Assembly: GCF_024139115.2 (NCBI RefSeq)
Contig: NC_085141.1
Coordinates: 243,713,047-243,777,046 of the forward strand
Direction of reading: 5' to 3'
Origin: Armigeres subalbatus
Taxonomy: Eukaryota; Arthropoda; Insecta; Diptera; Culicidae
Length of the DNA: 64,000 bases
Positions within the stretch are counted from its first letter, which is position 1; each line of letters starts with the position of its first letter. Below are positions 10,647 through 21,782 of the stretch, in pieces. Made by a program: the position numbers and the translations under genes. The notes beneath the pieces were generated by a model. That model did not search any database, was not told the origin of the DNA, and saw only the letters and a list, made by a program, of their open reading frames with translations.

Positions 10647-11240
10647 TAGCATACCATGAGAGACTTTTTTTTCGCAAGCTGTCATGATAAAGCACTGATT
10701 CGAAGGCCTATACCCCAGTATAGATTTCTATTAAAAAGCTCCAAACGCGGGGAACACTGGTTCTGATGATGCATTCAAACTTGTTCTACACAGCTGTGCG
10801 GTTTTCAACCCAAAATGCGCGAAAACAAAGCAAAAATCATCATTCTTCTGTGGGGGCTGCCTATCCGATTCTGTTTTTTTCGCACTTGTATACAAGTTTG
10901 ATAAATTTGTTATCATGGCTTGTTATGATTCGGAACAGTTTTTGCCTTTCTTTTATCGTTCTTCGTTCTCTATTCAGAGCGATTTTTGCAATCCTTGTGC
11001 AGGATACTTGTAAACCTTGCCGCCTTTATAGCATTAAGTTCATGTAGTTTCCTTGGAGCATTATATTATATTCACTTTTAACTAACTGTTATTATTTAAT
11101 TCACATGTTTTAACTAAAACAAATGAAATGAAAGTGCCTTACATCTTTATTTTGTTGTTCGTTTAATTGTCTTTAATTTGCTCGACCCTCACAGTATTAT
11201 GACAAAAGTTTCGCCAGGTGAAAATAAGCGGAAACTTTTA
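10647..11240. other. Unassigned DNA
   Basis: A 93-codon plus-strand frame (10766-11047) contains hydrophobic runs but no recognisable family, and overlaps an equally meaningless minus-strand frame. Nothing else is supported. Confidence 0.35.
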
Positions 11241-11271
11241 TTCTCTCTTTAAATTTCTTCAATGACTTCAT

Positions 11272-11484
11272 TTATCCCTGCACCTTGGTGGCTATTTGAT
11301 CCATGGAGAAAAAGTCAGCTTTCGGTTTGAAAGTCACTCCAGTCACTTTAGCCATCGTCGTCAGCTCCGGATGAAACTGTGGCATTATAGCTGTGTCTAC
11401 GCTGCATATAGCAGCCCTGGAGTCAAGCGAAGAAAAGTCGGTTCGCTTCAGCTTCGGCACACAGGTGATGAGACGTGAAAGCAT
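11272..11484 (-). CDS. Hypothetical short ORF, possibly mitochondrion-targeted, or a chance frame
   Basis: From the ATG at 11484 a 70-codon frame begins MLSRLITCVPKLKR. That Arg/Lys-rich, acid-free start resembles a mitochondrial presequence. The frame continues with ordinary-looking composition (QFHPELTTMAKVTG) to a TAA at 11272-11274. An aataaa signal follows downstream on the same strand near 11240. Upstream in frame are about 30 more codons running into a tagatagata microsatellite, so I chose the inner ATG. I do not recognise the protein. It could be a terminal exon, a retrocopy or chance, and nothing nearby supports expression. Confidence 0.2.
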   Translation of the reverse strand: MLSRLITCVPKLKRTDFSSLDSRAAICSVDTAIMPQFHPELTTMAKVTGVTFKPKADFFSMDQIATKVQG

Positions 11485-11599
11485 AACGAGAAGAAAATAA
11501 AAGTCTGTTATAGCTCGCCGTAGATAGATAGAGAGATAGACATATAGGAGGGACCACAGTACGGAAGTAGGTGACATGAACGATGAATTTTCATGAGCT

Positions 11600-12780
11600 C
11601 AACTCCTTCCCAGCCAACTTCGAAGAAATCTGCAGCAGCATCAACGTAGAAAAAACATTTTTATTTACGACGCTTCCGGAAACCACTAACCGACAGAAGG
11701 CACATAAATAAGCCCTATCATTGAAAAGTCTTTAATTCGGTGAAGGTGGATGTCTTCTTGTGCGATTTGAAGCTGAGGTTTATAAGAATGTCAATATCAA
11801 AACTAGAGATGTGATTTCTACCCCTAGCACACATAAATGCTCAAATAAATGCCGCAAATGCTCAAAATTTCCAAAAATAATAACGCATTAGCAGTACAAA
11901 AGTTTAACGTAAGCGACGCACATATGTTTTGCTTGAAGCTAATTCACCAGCCTAATTAGTACTTCAAATAATAATCTTTCCAGCCAGCACTTGCAACAGT
12001 CGATGTCATCAATCATAATCAAATGTACCATTGACGCTATCGTTGGACGATATGAGTACTCCACTCCATCCCGCTGACGACGGCACGTGCTAAAAAGGAC
12101 ACATAACTGCTTAATGCTTATGTAACACATCCGCCGCCGATTTGCTCCAACAGAGCCGGTCGTCATCGTCGGTCCGCCCGTTCGGGTCGAGATTGCGGAA
12201 GATGATGAATACCGGGCTGGCGATGATCGATCGCAGCGGGAAATGTTTATGTCCGTTGGATGACGGTGGGTTCCTTCCGGGTCGGTAACACGATAGAATT
12301 GGGGATCCGTTTGGGGGAAGTTATGTAAATTTATGCCGCGATGATTGAATTATTCGCCAAGGGAAGTCATGCTACCTTGTCGACAGAATCGTTCACCTGA
12401 ACCGCGAACGCCCGCACCGGTAGCAAATTGTTCGGATGATTTATCGGAGAATTCGGTTCGGCGAAGTCATTCATGCCACACACCGGTCGACACGCTGGAC
12501 GATTATTGCGATAGATGATGGATTATACCAACAAGAATGGCAGAATTGCTGTGAACTGTTAAAACTTAAAACTAAAATGGTTGAATTTGTAATTAAGCTT
12601 AGTGATGCAGATTCTTACTGTACATGCTTTGGAGTTTTAATAATTCAAGCTGATTTAAACTGAATAAGCTAGTTTTTCAGCTGAAGAAGAGCGTTTCACC
12701 CACCTTCAATGTTTGTTGAGAATAACGATACCGACCACGTCCTCACAGTCAATTTAGGATTAGAAGATCAAGATTAATTC
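11600..12780. other. Unassigned DNA with a GC-richer block
   Basis: The block at about 12120-12500 is visibly richer in G and C than its surroundings and lacks recognisable transposon ends, so it may be older unique sequence. No coding region or RNA could be supported. Confidence 0.35.
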
Positions 12781-12784
12781 GACA

Positions 12785-13010
12785 CTGATGAATCCTCTGC
12801 ACCTCCGTGAGCGCCACAGGAAAGGGATAGTTGGTTAGATGAGAAGACGTGCTGTAGGAAGTCACCTTGGTGAGCAACTAAATAATTATTTTGTCCGAAA
12901 TGATGTCAAAATAATTTACTCACCCGCACAAAGCATAGCTAAGCATTTCGATGATCGCGCGATCGTTCTGCGTCTAGTGGAAAACACGAGCAAATGCGCA
13001 CTAAAAACAC
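12785..13010 (+). repeat. Unclassified dispersed repeat, copy 1
   Basis: The sequence from cacctccgtgagcgccac through aataattattttgt to gatgatcgcgcgatcg aligns with the reverse complement of 62735-63010. The alignment covers about 220 bp with scattered substitutions. Neither copy encodes a recognisable protein and no ends were defined. Confidence 0.65.
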
Positions 13011-13362
13011 CATCGACTGCGCCTGATTCATTTACTTTCCGACTACACAAAACAGAACCAATCATCCCGCAACACGGTGTCAATACGGATTTGTGTCGAA
13101 AATCACTGAAGAATACGCTGAAGTTCGGTCCTTCCTATTACAGAAACAGCTTCGTTGATATGAGATCCCTATCAAGCGATAATGATTGAAAAGCAACGAA
13201 TACGCATGGCTTGAATTTCCAACTAATTGACATCGACACTCTGAGGCGGCGAAAAGGATATTGCAAAATTTGTTTTTGTAGCTAAAGCTTTTGGCTGGTG
13301 TTTACTGTATGTAGGGCACCATAATCCGTACACCGGAGCACTTCATTCTCGCAATCAGCTGC

Positions 13363-13447
13363 TATACTGCCGCTAACCGCAAGTCGAGCACATCTGTATA
13401 TGGCGTCCATATACAGATGTGCTCGACTTGCGGTTAGCGGCAGTATA
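13363..13447. repeat. Perfect 41-bp-arm hairpin with 3-nt loop
   Basis: Positions 13363-13403 and 13407-13447 are exact reverse complements separated by cgt. The arm begins tatactgccgctaaccgcaa. Such an exact, tight palindrome is rare by chance. It could be a young fold-back insertion, a hairpin RNA source, or a read-level inversion artefact. Confidence 0.8.
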
Positions 13448-13504
13448 ATATTCAATTATTATCCAACTAACAAGTTTGTTATGAGTTAAACTTGACACGG
13501 GTCT

Positions 13505-13668
13505 ATTTCATCGAGTGGATGAAAGCTGAAACATGCTGAAAGCAGCACAAAAAGCGAAAACGTTCAGCAGTTATGTAATTTGATCGTCTCAGCGGTTTGT
13601 AAAAATGTTTGCATTTGAACCGCATTGAAATATGAATGTCCAAAATTTAACAAGAACAGCTTTAGCGA
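13505..13668. mobile_element. Diverged, truncated copy of the 1036-1242 MITE
   Basis: It shares gaaacatgctgaaagcagc, the gatcgtctcagcggtttgtaa segment and the right end (tgtccaaaatttaac...acagc) with 1100-1242. The left inverted end is missing or too diverged to see. Confidence 0.65.
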
Positions 13669-13699
13669 AATTGTTTTCAAATTCTGATTAAATAAACTC

Positions 13700-14234
13700 C
13701 TGTTGAATCGAAATTAGTCCACAGTATACGAATTTCGATTTATATAATCTAAGGCCATTGAGAAGGTGATGATCAGACGCGATATCGGCACTACGTTTAT
13801 TCCGAACATCAAGAAGCCTTCGTTTTCATTTTCGGCAGATGCAGATGTAGTCGATTTGATTATCTGTAAAGCCGTCAAGGGCCTTGTGACCTTGTGAATC
13901 GGTCGATGAGGGAAGAGCGATCCCTCGATCACCATGTCGTTATTACCACAAAATTCTGCAAACAGCTCTCCGTTTTCGCTCATTTCTCCGAGACCATGGC
14001 ATCCCATAATGCGCTCATGGTTCGAGTTGTCGGATCCGATCTTCGCATTCAAGCCGCCCAAACAGATCTTGATATCACCATTCGGAATTTTATCTACGAC
14101 GGCATTGAGTTGACTGTAGAAGTTCTCTTTGTCTTGCCAGCGGTTGGCGCATAACATTGGATTATAGTAAGGTTTCGGACGATTATCCTTTCACTTACAG
14201 TTTCCCACTTCATAAGCGCAGAGTGTGCCTGAGC
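13700..14234 (-). pseudogene. RTE-like endonuclease relic, segment 4 (C-terminal part)
   Basis: Read on the minus strand from 14234, the frame gives ALMKWETVSERIIVRNLTII then QCYAPT, continues KENFYSQLNAVVDKIPNGDI and IMGCHGLGEMSENGELFAEF. In another frame it gives NQIDYI and ASDHHLL near 13770-13860. This is the middle and end of an exonuclease/phosphatase-type endonuclease. The catalytic GDLNA motif reads GGLNA, so the Asp is lost, and at least two frameshifts are present. The N-terminal part lies at 20285-20349 and 24179-24461, separated by two inserted elements. No reverse transcriptase follows before 13700. Confidence 0.8.
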
Positions 14235-14242
14235 GCTTAGTA

Positions 14243-17200
14243 CAGCGGTTCTCAACCTTTTTCTTGAGAGGTACCCCTTCGAAGTTTTGCATAATTTGAG
14301 GTACCCCCTCTCGAAAGTAGACTTCCAATGCTCTTGAACCCAAAATTCTGAGCCCTTTTGAAGGGAAGCTCCTTTATGCTTTTGAGTCCCTTTAGAGTAG
14401 GCTTCCGCGCTTTTTTATTAGAAGCTTCTGAGCCTCTTGAAAGGAGGCTTCCGAGCCTCTTGAAAGGAGGCTTCCGAGCCTCTTGAAAGAAGGCTTCCGA
14501 GCCTCTTGAAAGGAGGCTTCCGAGCCTCTTGAAAGGAGGCTTCCGAGCCTCTTGAAAGGAGGCTTCCGAGCCTCTTGAAAGGAGGCTTCCTGAGCCTTTT
14601 GAAAGGAGGCTTCCTGAGCCTCTTGAAAGGAGGCTTCTGAGCCTCTCTTGAAAGGAGGCTTCTGAGCCTCTTGAAAGGAGGCTTCTGAGTTTCTTGAAAG
14701 GAGGCCTGAGCCTCTTGAAAGGAGGCTTCCTGGAGCCTTGAAAGGAGGCTTGAGCTCTCTTTTGAAAGGAGGCTTCCTGAGCTCTCTTGAAAGGAGGCTC
14801 TGAGCCTCTTGAAAGGAGGCTCTGAGCCTCTTGAAAGGAGGCTTCCTGAGCTCTCTTGAAAGGAGGCTTCCTGAGCCTCTTGAAAGGAGGCTCTGAGCCT
14901 CTTGAAAGGGAGGCTCTGGAGCCTCTTGAAAGGGAGGCTTCTGAGCCTCTTGAAAGGAGGCTTCTGAGCCTCTTGAAAGGAGGCTCTGAGCCTCTTGAAA
15001 GGAGGCTCTGGAGCCTCTTGAAAGGAGGCTTCCTGAGCCTCTTGAAAGGAGGCTTCCTGGAGCCTCTTGAAAGGAGGCCTGAGCCTCTTGAAAGGAGGCT
15101 TCCTGAGCCTCTTGAAAGGAGGCTTCCTGAGCCTCTTGAAAGGAGGCTTCTGAGCCTCTTGAAAGGAGGCTCTGAGCCTCTTTGAAAGGAGGCTTCTGGA
15201 GCTCTTGAAAGGAGGCCTGAGCCTCTGAAAGGAGGCTTCTGAGCTCTTTTGAAAGGGGAGGCTTGAGCCTCTTGAAAGGAGGCTTCTGAGCCTCTTGAAA
15301 GGAGGCTTCTGGAGCCTCTTGAAAGGAGGCTCTGAGCCTCTTGAAAGGAGGCTTCTGGAGCCTCTTGAAAGGAGGCTTCTGAGCTTCTCTTGAAAGGGAG
15401 GCTCTGAGCCTCTTGAAAGGAGGCTTCTGAGCTCTCTTTGAAAGGAGGCTTCTGAGCCTCTTGAAAGGGAGGCTCTGAGCCTCTTGAAAGGAGGCTTCTG
15501 AGCCTCTTGAAAGGAGGCTTCTGAGCTCTCTTGAAAGGAGGCTTCTGAGCCTCTTGGAAAGGAGGCTTCTGAGCCTCTTGAAAGGAGGCTTCCTGAGCCT
15601 CTTGAAAGGGGAGGCCTGAGCCTCTTGAAAGGAGGCTTGAGCCTCTTGGAAAGGAGGCTTCTGAGCCTCTTGAAAGGAGGCTCTGGAGCTCTTGAAAGGA
15701 GGCTTCCTGAGCCTCTTGAAAGGAGGCTTCTGAGCCTCTTGAAAGGAGGCTCTGAGCCTCTTGAAAGGAGGCTTGAGCCTCTTGAAAGGAGGCTTCCGAG
15801 CCTCTTGAAAGGAGGCTCTGAGCCTCTTTTGAAAGGAGGCTTCTGAGCCTCTTGAAAGGAGGCTCTGAGCCTCTTGAAAGGAGGCTCTGAGCCTCTTGAA
15901 AGGAGGCTTCTGAGCCTCTTTGAAAGGAGGCTCTGAGCCTCTTGAAAGGAGGCTTCTGAGCCTCTTGAAAGGAGGCTCTGAGCCTCTTGAAAGGAGGCTT
16001 CCTGAGCCTCTTGAAAGGAGGTTTGGAGCCTCTTGAAAGGAGGCCTGAGCTCTTGAAAGGAGGCTCTGAGCCTCTTGAAAGGAGGCTCTGAGCCTCTTGA
16101 AAGGAGGCTTCTGAGCCTCTTGGAAAGGAGGCTTCCTGAGCTCTCTGAAAGGAGGCTTGAGCCTCTTGAAAGGAGGCTTGAGCCTCTTGAAAGGAGGCCT
16201 TCTGAGCCTCTTGAAAGGAGGCTCTGAGCCTCTTGAAAGGAGGCTTCCTGAGCCTCTTGAAAGGAGGCTCTGAGCCTCTTGAAAGGAGGCTTCTGAGCCT
16301 CTTGAAAGGAGGCTCTGAGCCTCTTGAAAGGAGGCTTCCTGAGCCTCTTGAAAGGAGGCCTGAGCCTCTTGAAAGGAGGCTTGAGCCTCTTGAAAGGAGG
16401 CTTCTGGAGCCTCTTGAAAGGAGGCTTCTGAGCCTCTTGAAAGGAGGCTTCTGAGCCTTTCTTGAAAGGAGGCTTCTGAGCTTGAAAGGAGAGGCTCTGA
16501 GCCTCTTGAAAGGAGGCTCTGAGCCTCTTGAAAGGAGGCTCTGGAGCCTTCTTGAAAGGAGGCTTCCGGGCCTCTTGAAAGGAGGCTTGAGCCTCTTGAA
16601 AGGAGGTTTGAGCCTCTGAAAGGAGGCCTGAGCCTCTTGAAAGGAGGCTTCCTGAGCCTCTTGGAAAGGAGGCTTGAGCCTCTTGAAAGGAGGCTTGGAG
16701 CCTCTTGAAAGGAGGCTTCTGAGCTCTTGAAAGGAGGCTTCCTGAGCCTCTTGAAAGGAGGCTTCCTGAGCCTCTTGAAAGGAGGCTTCCTGAGCCTCTT
16801 GAAAGGAGGCCTGAGCTCTTGAAAGGAGGCTTCTGAGCCTCTTGAAAGGAGGCTCTGAGCCTCTTGAAAGGAGGCTTGAGCCTCTTGAAAGGAGGCTTCT
16901 GAGCTCTCTTGAAAGGAGGCTCTGAGCTCTTGAAAGGAGGCTCTGAGCCTTCTTGAAAGGAGGCCTTCCTGAGCCTCTTGAAAGGAGGCTTCTGAGCCTC
17001 TTGAAAGGAGGCTTCTGAGCCTCTTGAAAGGAGGCTCTGAGCTCTCTTGGAAAGGAGGCTTCCTGAGCCTCTTGAAAGGAGGCTTCTGAGCCTCTTGAAA
17101 GGAGGCTTCCTGAGCCTTCTTGAAAGGAGGCTTCTGAGCTCTTGAAAGGAGGCTCTGAGCCTCTTGAAAGGAGGCTTCTGAGCCTCTTGAAAGGAGGCTT

Positions 17201-20200
17201 CCGAGCTCTCTTGAAAGGAGGCTCTGAGCCTCTTGAAAGGAGGCTTCTGAGCCTCTTGAAAGGAGGCTTCCTGAGCCTCTTGAAAGGAGGCTTCTGAGCC
17301 TCTTGAAAGGAGGCTCTGAGCCTCTTGAAAGGAGGCTTCCGAGCTTCTTGAAAGGAGGCCTGAGCTCTCTTGAAAGGAGGCTTCTGAGCCTTCTTGAAAG
17401 GAGGCTTCCTGAGCCTCTCTTGAAAGGAGGCTCTGAGCCTCTTGAAAGGAGGCTTGAGCTCTTGAAAGGAGGCTCTGGAGCCTCTTGAAAGGAGGCTTCT
17501 GAGCCTCTTGAAAGGAGGCCTGAGCTCTTGAAAGGAGGCTCTGAGCCTCTTGAAAGGAGGCTCTGGAGCTCTTGAAAGGAGGCTCTGAGCCTCTTGAAAG
17601 GAGGCTTCTGGAGCCTCTTGAAAGGAGGCTTCTGAGCCTCTTGAAAGGAGGCCTGAGCCTCTTGAAAGGAGGCTCTGAGCTCTCTTGAAAGGAGGCTTGA
17701 GCCTTTCTTGAAAGGAGGCTCTGAGCCTCTTGAAAGGAGGCTTCTGAGCCTTCTTGAAAGGAGGCTGAGCTCTTTGAAAGGAGGCTTCTGAGCCTCTTGA
17801 AAGGGAGGCTCTGAGCCTTCTGAAAGGAGGCTTGAGCCTTGAAAGGGAGGCTTCTGAGCCTCTTGAAAGGAGGCCTGAGTTTCTTGAAAGGAGGCTTCTG
17901 AGCCTCTTGAAAGGAGGCTCTGAGCTCTTGAAAGGAGGCTTCTGAGCTCTCTTGGAAAGGAGGCTTCTGAGCCTCTTGAAAGGAGGCAGCCTGAGCTCTC
18001 TTGAAAGGGAGGCTTGAGAGCCTCTTGAAAGGAGGCTTCTGAGCCTCTTGAAAGGAGGCTCTGAGCTCTCTGAAAGGAGGCTCTGAGCCTTCTTGAAAGG
18101 AGGCTTCCTGAGCCTCTTGGAAAGGAGGCTCTGAGCCTCTTGAAAGGAGGCTTCTGAGGCTCTCTTGAAAGGAGGCTGAGCCCTCTTGAAAGGAGGCTCT
18201 GAGCCTCTTGAAAGGAGGCTTCCTGAGCTCTCTTGAAAGGAGGCTTCGAGCCTCTTGAAAGGAGGCTTCCTGAGCCTCTTGAAAGGAGGCCTGAGCCTCT
18301 CTTGAAAGGAGGCTCTGAGCTCTTGAAAGGAGGCTCTGAGCCTCTTGAAAGGAGGCCCTGGAGCTCTTGAAAGGAGGCTTCCTGAGCCTCTTGAAAGGAG
18401 GCTCTGAGCCTCTTGAAAGGAGGCTTCCTGAGCCTCTTGGAAAGGAGGCCTGGAGCCTCTTGAAAGGAGGCTCTGAGCCCTCAGCAGGAGGCCCCTAGCT
18501 CTTGAAAGGAGGCTTCCTGAGCCTCTGAAAGGGAGGCCTGAGCCCTCTGAAAGGAGGCCTGAGCCTCTTGAAAGGAGGCCTTGAGCCTCTTGAAAGGAGG
18601 CTTCCTGAGCCTCTTGAAAGGAGGCTTCTGAGCCTCTTGAAAGGAGGCTCTGAGCCCTCTTGAAAGGAGGCTTGAGCCTTTTGAAAGGAGGCTTCTGAGT
18701 TTCTTGAAAAGAGGCTTCTGAGCTCTTGAAAGAGGCTTCTGAGCTCTCTTGAAAGGAGGCTCTGAGCCTCTTGAAAGGAGGCCTGAGCCTTCTTGAAAGG
18801 GAGGCTCTGAGCCTCTTGAAAGGAGGCTTCCTGAGCCTCTTGAAAGGAGGCTCTGAGCCTCTTGAAAGGAGGCTCTGAGCCTCTTGAAAGGAGGCTCTGC
18901 CTCTTGAAAGGAGGCTTGAGCCTCTTGAAAGGAGGCTTCTGAGCCTCTTGAAAGGGAGAGGCTCTGAGCTCTTGAAAGGAGGCTTCTGGAGCCTCTTGAA
19001 AGGAGGCCTGAGCCTCTTGAAAGGAGGCTTCTGAGCTCTTGAAAGGAGGCTCTGAGCCTCTTGAAAGGAGGGCCTGAGCCTTCTTGAAAGGGAGGCTTCT
19101 GAGCCTCTTGAAAGGAGGCTTCCTGAGCCTCTTGAAAGGAGGCTTCCTGAGCCTTTTGAAAGGAGGCTCTGAGCCTCTTGGAAAGGAGGCTTCTGGAGCC
19201 TCTTGAAAGGAGGCTTGAGCCTGAAAGGAGGCTTCTGAGCCTCTTGAAAGGAGGCTTCTGAGCCTCTTGGAAAGGAGGCTCTGAGCCTCTTGAAAGGAGG
19301 CTTGAGCCTCTTGAAAGGAGGCTTCCTGAGCTCTCTTGAAAGGAGGCCTGAGCCCCCTTGAAAGGAGGCTTCTGAGCCCCTTGAAAGGAGGCCTGAGCCT
19401 CTTGAAAGGAGGCCTGAGCCTCTTGAAAGGAGGCTTCTGAGCCTCTTGAAAGGAGGCTCTGAGCTCTTTGAAAGGAGGCTTGGAGCCTCTTGAAAGGAGG
19501 CTCTGAGCCTCTTGAAAGGAGGCTTCTGAGCCTCTTGAAAAAGGCTTCCGAGCTCCTTGAAAGGAGGCTGAGCTCTTGAAAGGAGGCTTCCTGAGGCTCC
19601 TCTTGAATGGAGGCTTCTGCGCCTCTTGAAAGGAGGCTTCCGAGCCTCTTGAAAGGAGGCTTACGAGCCTCTTGAAAGGAGGCTCTGGTGCCTCTTGAAA
19701 GGAGACTCTGAGCCTCTTGAAAGGAGGCTCTGAGCCTCTTGAAAGGAGGCCTGAGCCTCTTGAAAGGAGGCTTCCGAGCCTCTTGAAAGGAGGCTTCCGA
19801 GCCTCTTGAAAGGAGGCTTCCGAGCCTCTTGAAAGGAGGCTTCCGAGCCTCTTGAAAGGAGGCTTCCGAGCCTCTTGAAAGGAGGCTTCCGAGCCTCTTG
19901 AAAGGAAGCCTTCGAGCTGCTTGGAAGAAGGCTTCCGAGAGGCGTAAAAGGATGCTTCTAATTTTCTTGCAACTAAGCATTCGGTCTTAGTGAAAAAAAA
20001 ATTATTTAGTTCATTCAACGTTTTGTTCGTTTGATCTTTTGTTCCGTAGCCCTTCATACATTATGCTGGTTGTGTCAATTGGGATTTATTGATCGCATTA
20101 CATATTATGTACAATATAAATTTTTGAAATAAAAAATACACAAAAATCAAAACTTTATAAATTAATTTTGATTGAAATTGTAATATGTCCGCCATTACGC

Positions 20201-20276
20201 ATTTTTGTCCGAGGTACTCCCTAGGACCAGCGAAGGTACCCCCAGGGGTACATGTACCCCAGGTTGAGAACCGCTG
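14243..20276 (-). mobile_element. 6.0-kb hAT-type non-autonomous element carrying a 23-bp minisatellite
   Basis: The ends are cagcggttctcaacc and its complement ggttgagaaccgctg. They are flanked by a perfect 8-bp duplication, gcttagta, at 14235-14242 and 20277-20284. CAGNGGTTCTCAACC is a classic hAT terminus. Inside each end are short unique regions rich in ggtacccc motifs (14260-14420 and about 19980-20276). Everything else is the tandem array. The second copy at 29210-31604 has the same ends in the opposite orientation, which defines the relative strand here. No transposase is present, so movement would need a hAT enzyme supplied elsewhere. It splits the RTE-like relic. Confidence 0.9.
14421..19935. 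repeat. 5.5-kb minisatellite array, ~23-bp hairpin-forming unit
   Basis: The clean unit is gaggcttccgagcctcttga plus aag, with gaggct and agcctc able to pair as a stem. At both edges (about 14440-14600 and 19740-19900) units repeat at exactly 23 bp. In the interior, unit length wanders by 1-4 bp through small indels in the cttccgag part. I estimate somewhat over 200 units. Because 23 is not a multiple of three, long stop-poor frames arise by chance, for example at 18481-20057 minus. Confidence 0.95.
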
Positions 20277-20284
20277 GCTTAGTA

Positions 20285-20349
20285 GGAAGCCAACTCCTCA
20301 ATGCTGAGGAGCGTGTTCACTGCAGTGTATAGAAGAACTTGTCCCGATG
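20285..20349 (-). pseudogene. RTE-like endonuclease relic, segment 3
   Basis: The minus strand encodes the short SGQVLLY-like block and then GVGFLL, with one stop or frame change between. GVGFLL joins directly to the LSAQAHSALMKW codons of segment 4 once the 6.0-kb hAT element and one copy of its duplication are ignored. On the other side it adjoins the 20350-24171 element. Confidence 0.7.
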
Positions 20350-20710
20350 TAAGGGTATGCGATAACACAATTTTTTCTGACGAAACGAAACGAAACAAAA
20401 TTAGAAATTAAATTTTTAGTTCGAAACGAAACGAAATTCAGATTTACTTCCGAGACTTCGAAACGGAACGAAATCGAGGTCCATGTTATTCGAAATTTTT
20501 CGAAACGAAACGAAATTACATTTTTTTTCCGCGCAAATTTTGTTGAATAGTTTTTTCTGTATTATATACATAAGGCAAAAACGAATAAAAAAACCGCGGA
20601 GATAACCAATTTTATTATTAATTTATTTATGGAGAGAATGTGGCTTAATTTTACAAAAGGACATTAGTAACAGATCAGCTTTGAACCTGTTAAACATTTT
20701 CAAAAGTATG

Positions 20711-21014
20711 CCCCTCACCATAAACAACGAAAAAATATTCATCGCTTAATATTCCAACAGACCTCAGTGAAAATTTAAAAAAAAAATGGTTTTTTAACAG
20801 CAATCAACAGCTTCAATGTGCCACCCCTCCATTTCTATTACCATCTTGAATGAAGTCTCCAGGCAAATTGTCAACAAAATTCATGAAAATGGTCTTTCCA
20901 ACAGATCTTAGCAGTATGAAAGCTGTTGATTGCAGTTAAAAAATGGGCATTTTTTATTTTTACTGAGGTCTGTTGCAAATATTGAGCGAGCATTTTTTTG
21001 GTTATGGTGAGGGG
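20711..21014. mobile_element. 304-bp MITE nested in the 3.8-kb element
   Basis: It starts cccctcaccataaacaa and ends with the inverted ttggttatggtgagggg. The inverted arms continue inward through caacagacctcagt and caatcaacagct, giving about 100 bp of imperfect pairing. The target duplication is not clear. Confidence 0.7.
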
Positions 21015-21550
21015 AATTTATATATGAACGAAAATCGTTACTGCTCGATAAAAACCATTTTCCGGTTCATCATTTCACCTCTCACTCACTTTTTGTGAAA
21101 ACAACAAAATAAATTTTATGGTACGCTGCGTTGCGAGTCGAACCTTAATAATAATAGCCATGGGATGCGTTTACTTTAGCAACACCATCACGCTATCAGG
21201 CATTAGGTTACAGTGGCCAAACGTCCCGGATTATGCGGGACAGTTCCGCGTTCAACCTATTTGCCTCGCATTGCCTGGCGTCCCGGAAAACGTTCCGCAT
21301 TTCATGATGAATCTGTAAGGCCTGGGGATTGAATCCATTCCATCGGAAATGCAATATAAAAAGAAATCTGTAACAGATTTAAAAAATTAAGAGAATATAG
21401 GAGCTTTGAAGTTGAGAGTCTTGAGGGTCTACTGAAGTTATAAGATAAAGACAGCTCAGCAACTTCCGTAAAAAAAATCTAATAATATTTATTTGCTGAT
21501 TCCCAGTGAATATTTGCTGTAATAAAACGTCATAGTTCTCGGCAAAAAAA

Positions 21551-21761
21551 CGTTTTGACTCAGATTCCGAACATGACTCAGATTCCGAACACTGGCATTT
21601 TAGCGCCCTAAACTAAAATTTCCATTGGTTTTTTGTACTAAGGATTTTGATAACAAAAGAATTCAAGCTCATATGGTGGAAATTCCATAAATATAGCCAA
21701 AATAGCCATTTGAAAGCGAGTGTTCGGAATATGAGTCATGTTCGAAAATTGAATCAAAACG
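21551..21761. mobile_element. 211-bp MITE with cgttttga ends
   Basis: The left arm (cgttttgactcagattccga, then acatgactcag and ttccgaacact) is repeated inverted at about 21718-21761. The centre is AT-rich and non-coding. Confidence 0.6.
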
Positions 21762-21782
21762 GTACGTGTTTGCTGAAAGCTA

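Noticed and set aside
14856..17488. Several 60-110-codon plus-strand frames (LLSLLKGGSEPLERR type)
   Set aside because: Other-strand translations of the same minisatellite.
14421..19935. CRISPR-like direct repeats
   Set aside because: Units are contiguous with no unique spacers, and the genome is eukaryotic.
18481..20057. Two ~500-codon minus-strand open frames with SLLSRGSEASFQEARKPPFK repeats
   Set aside because: They are the translation of a 23-bp minisatellite. The 23-residue period is simply 3 x 23 bp, all three phases are read, and frames shift with every indel. There is no start, splice or family evidence for a protein.
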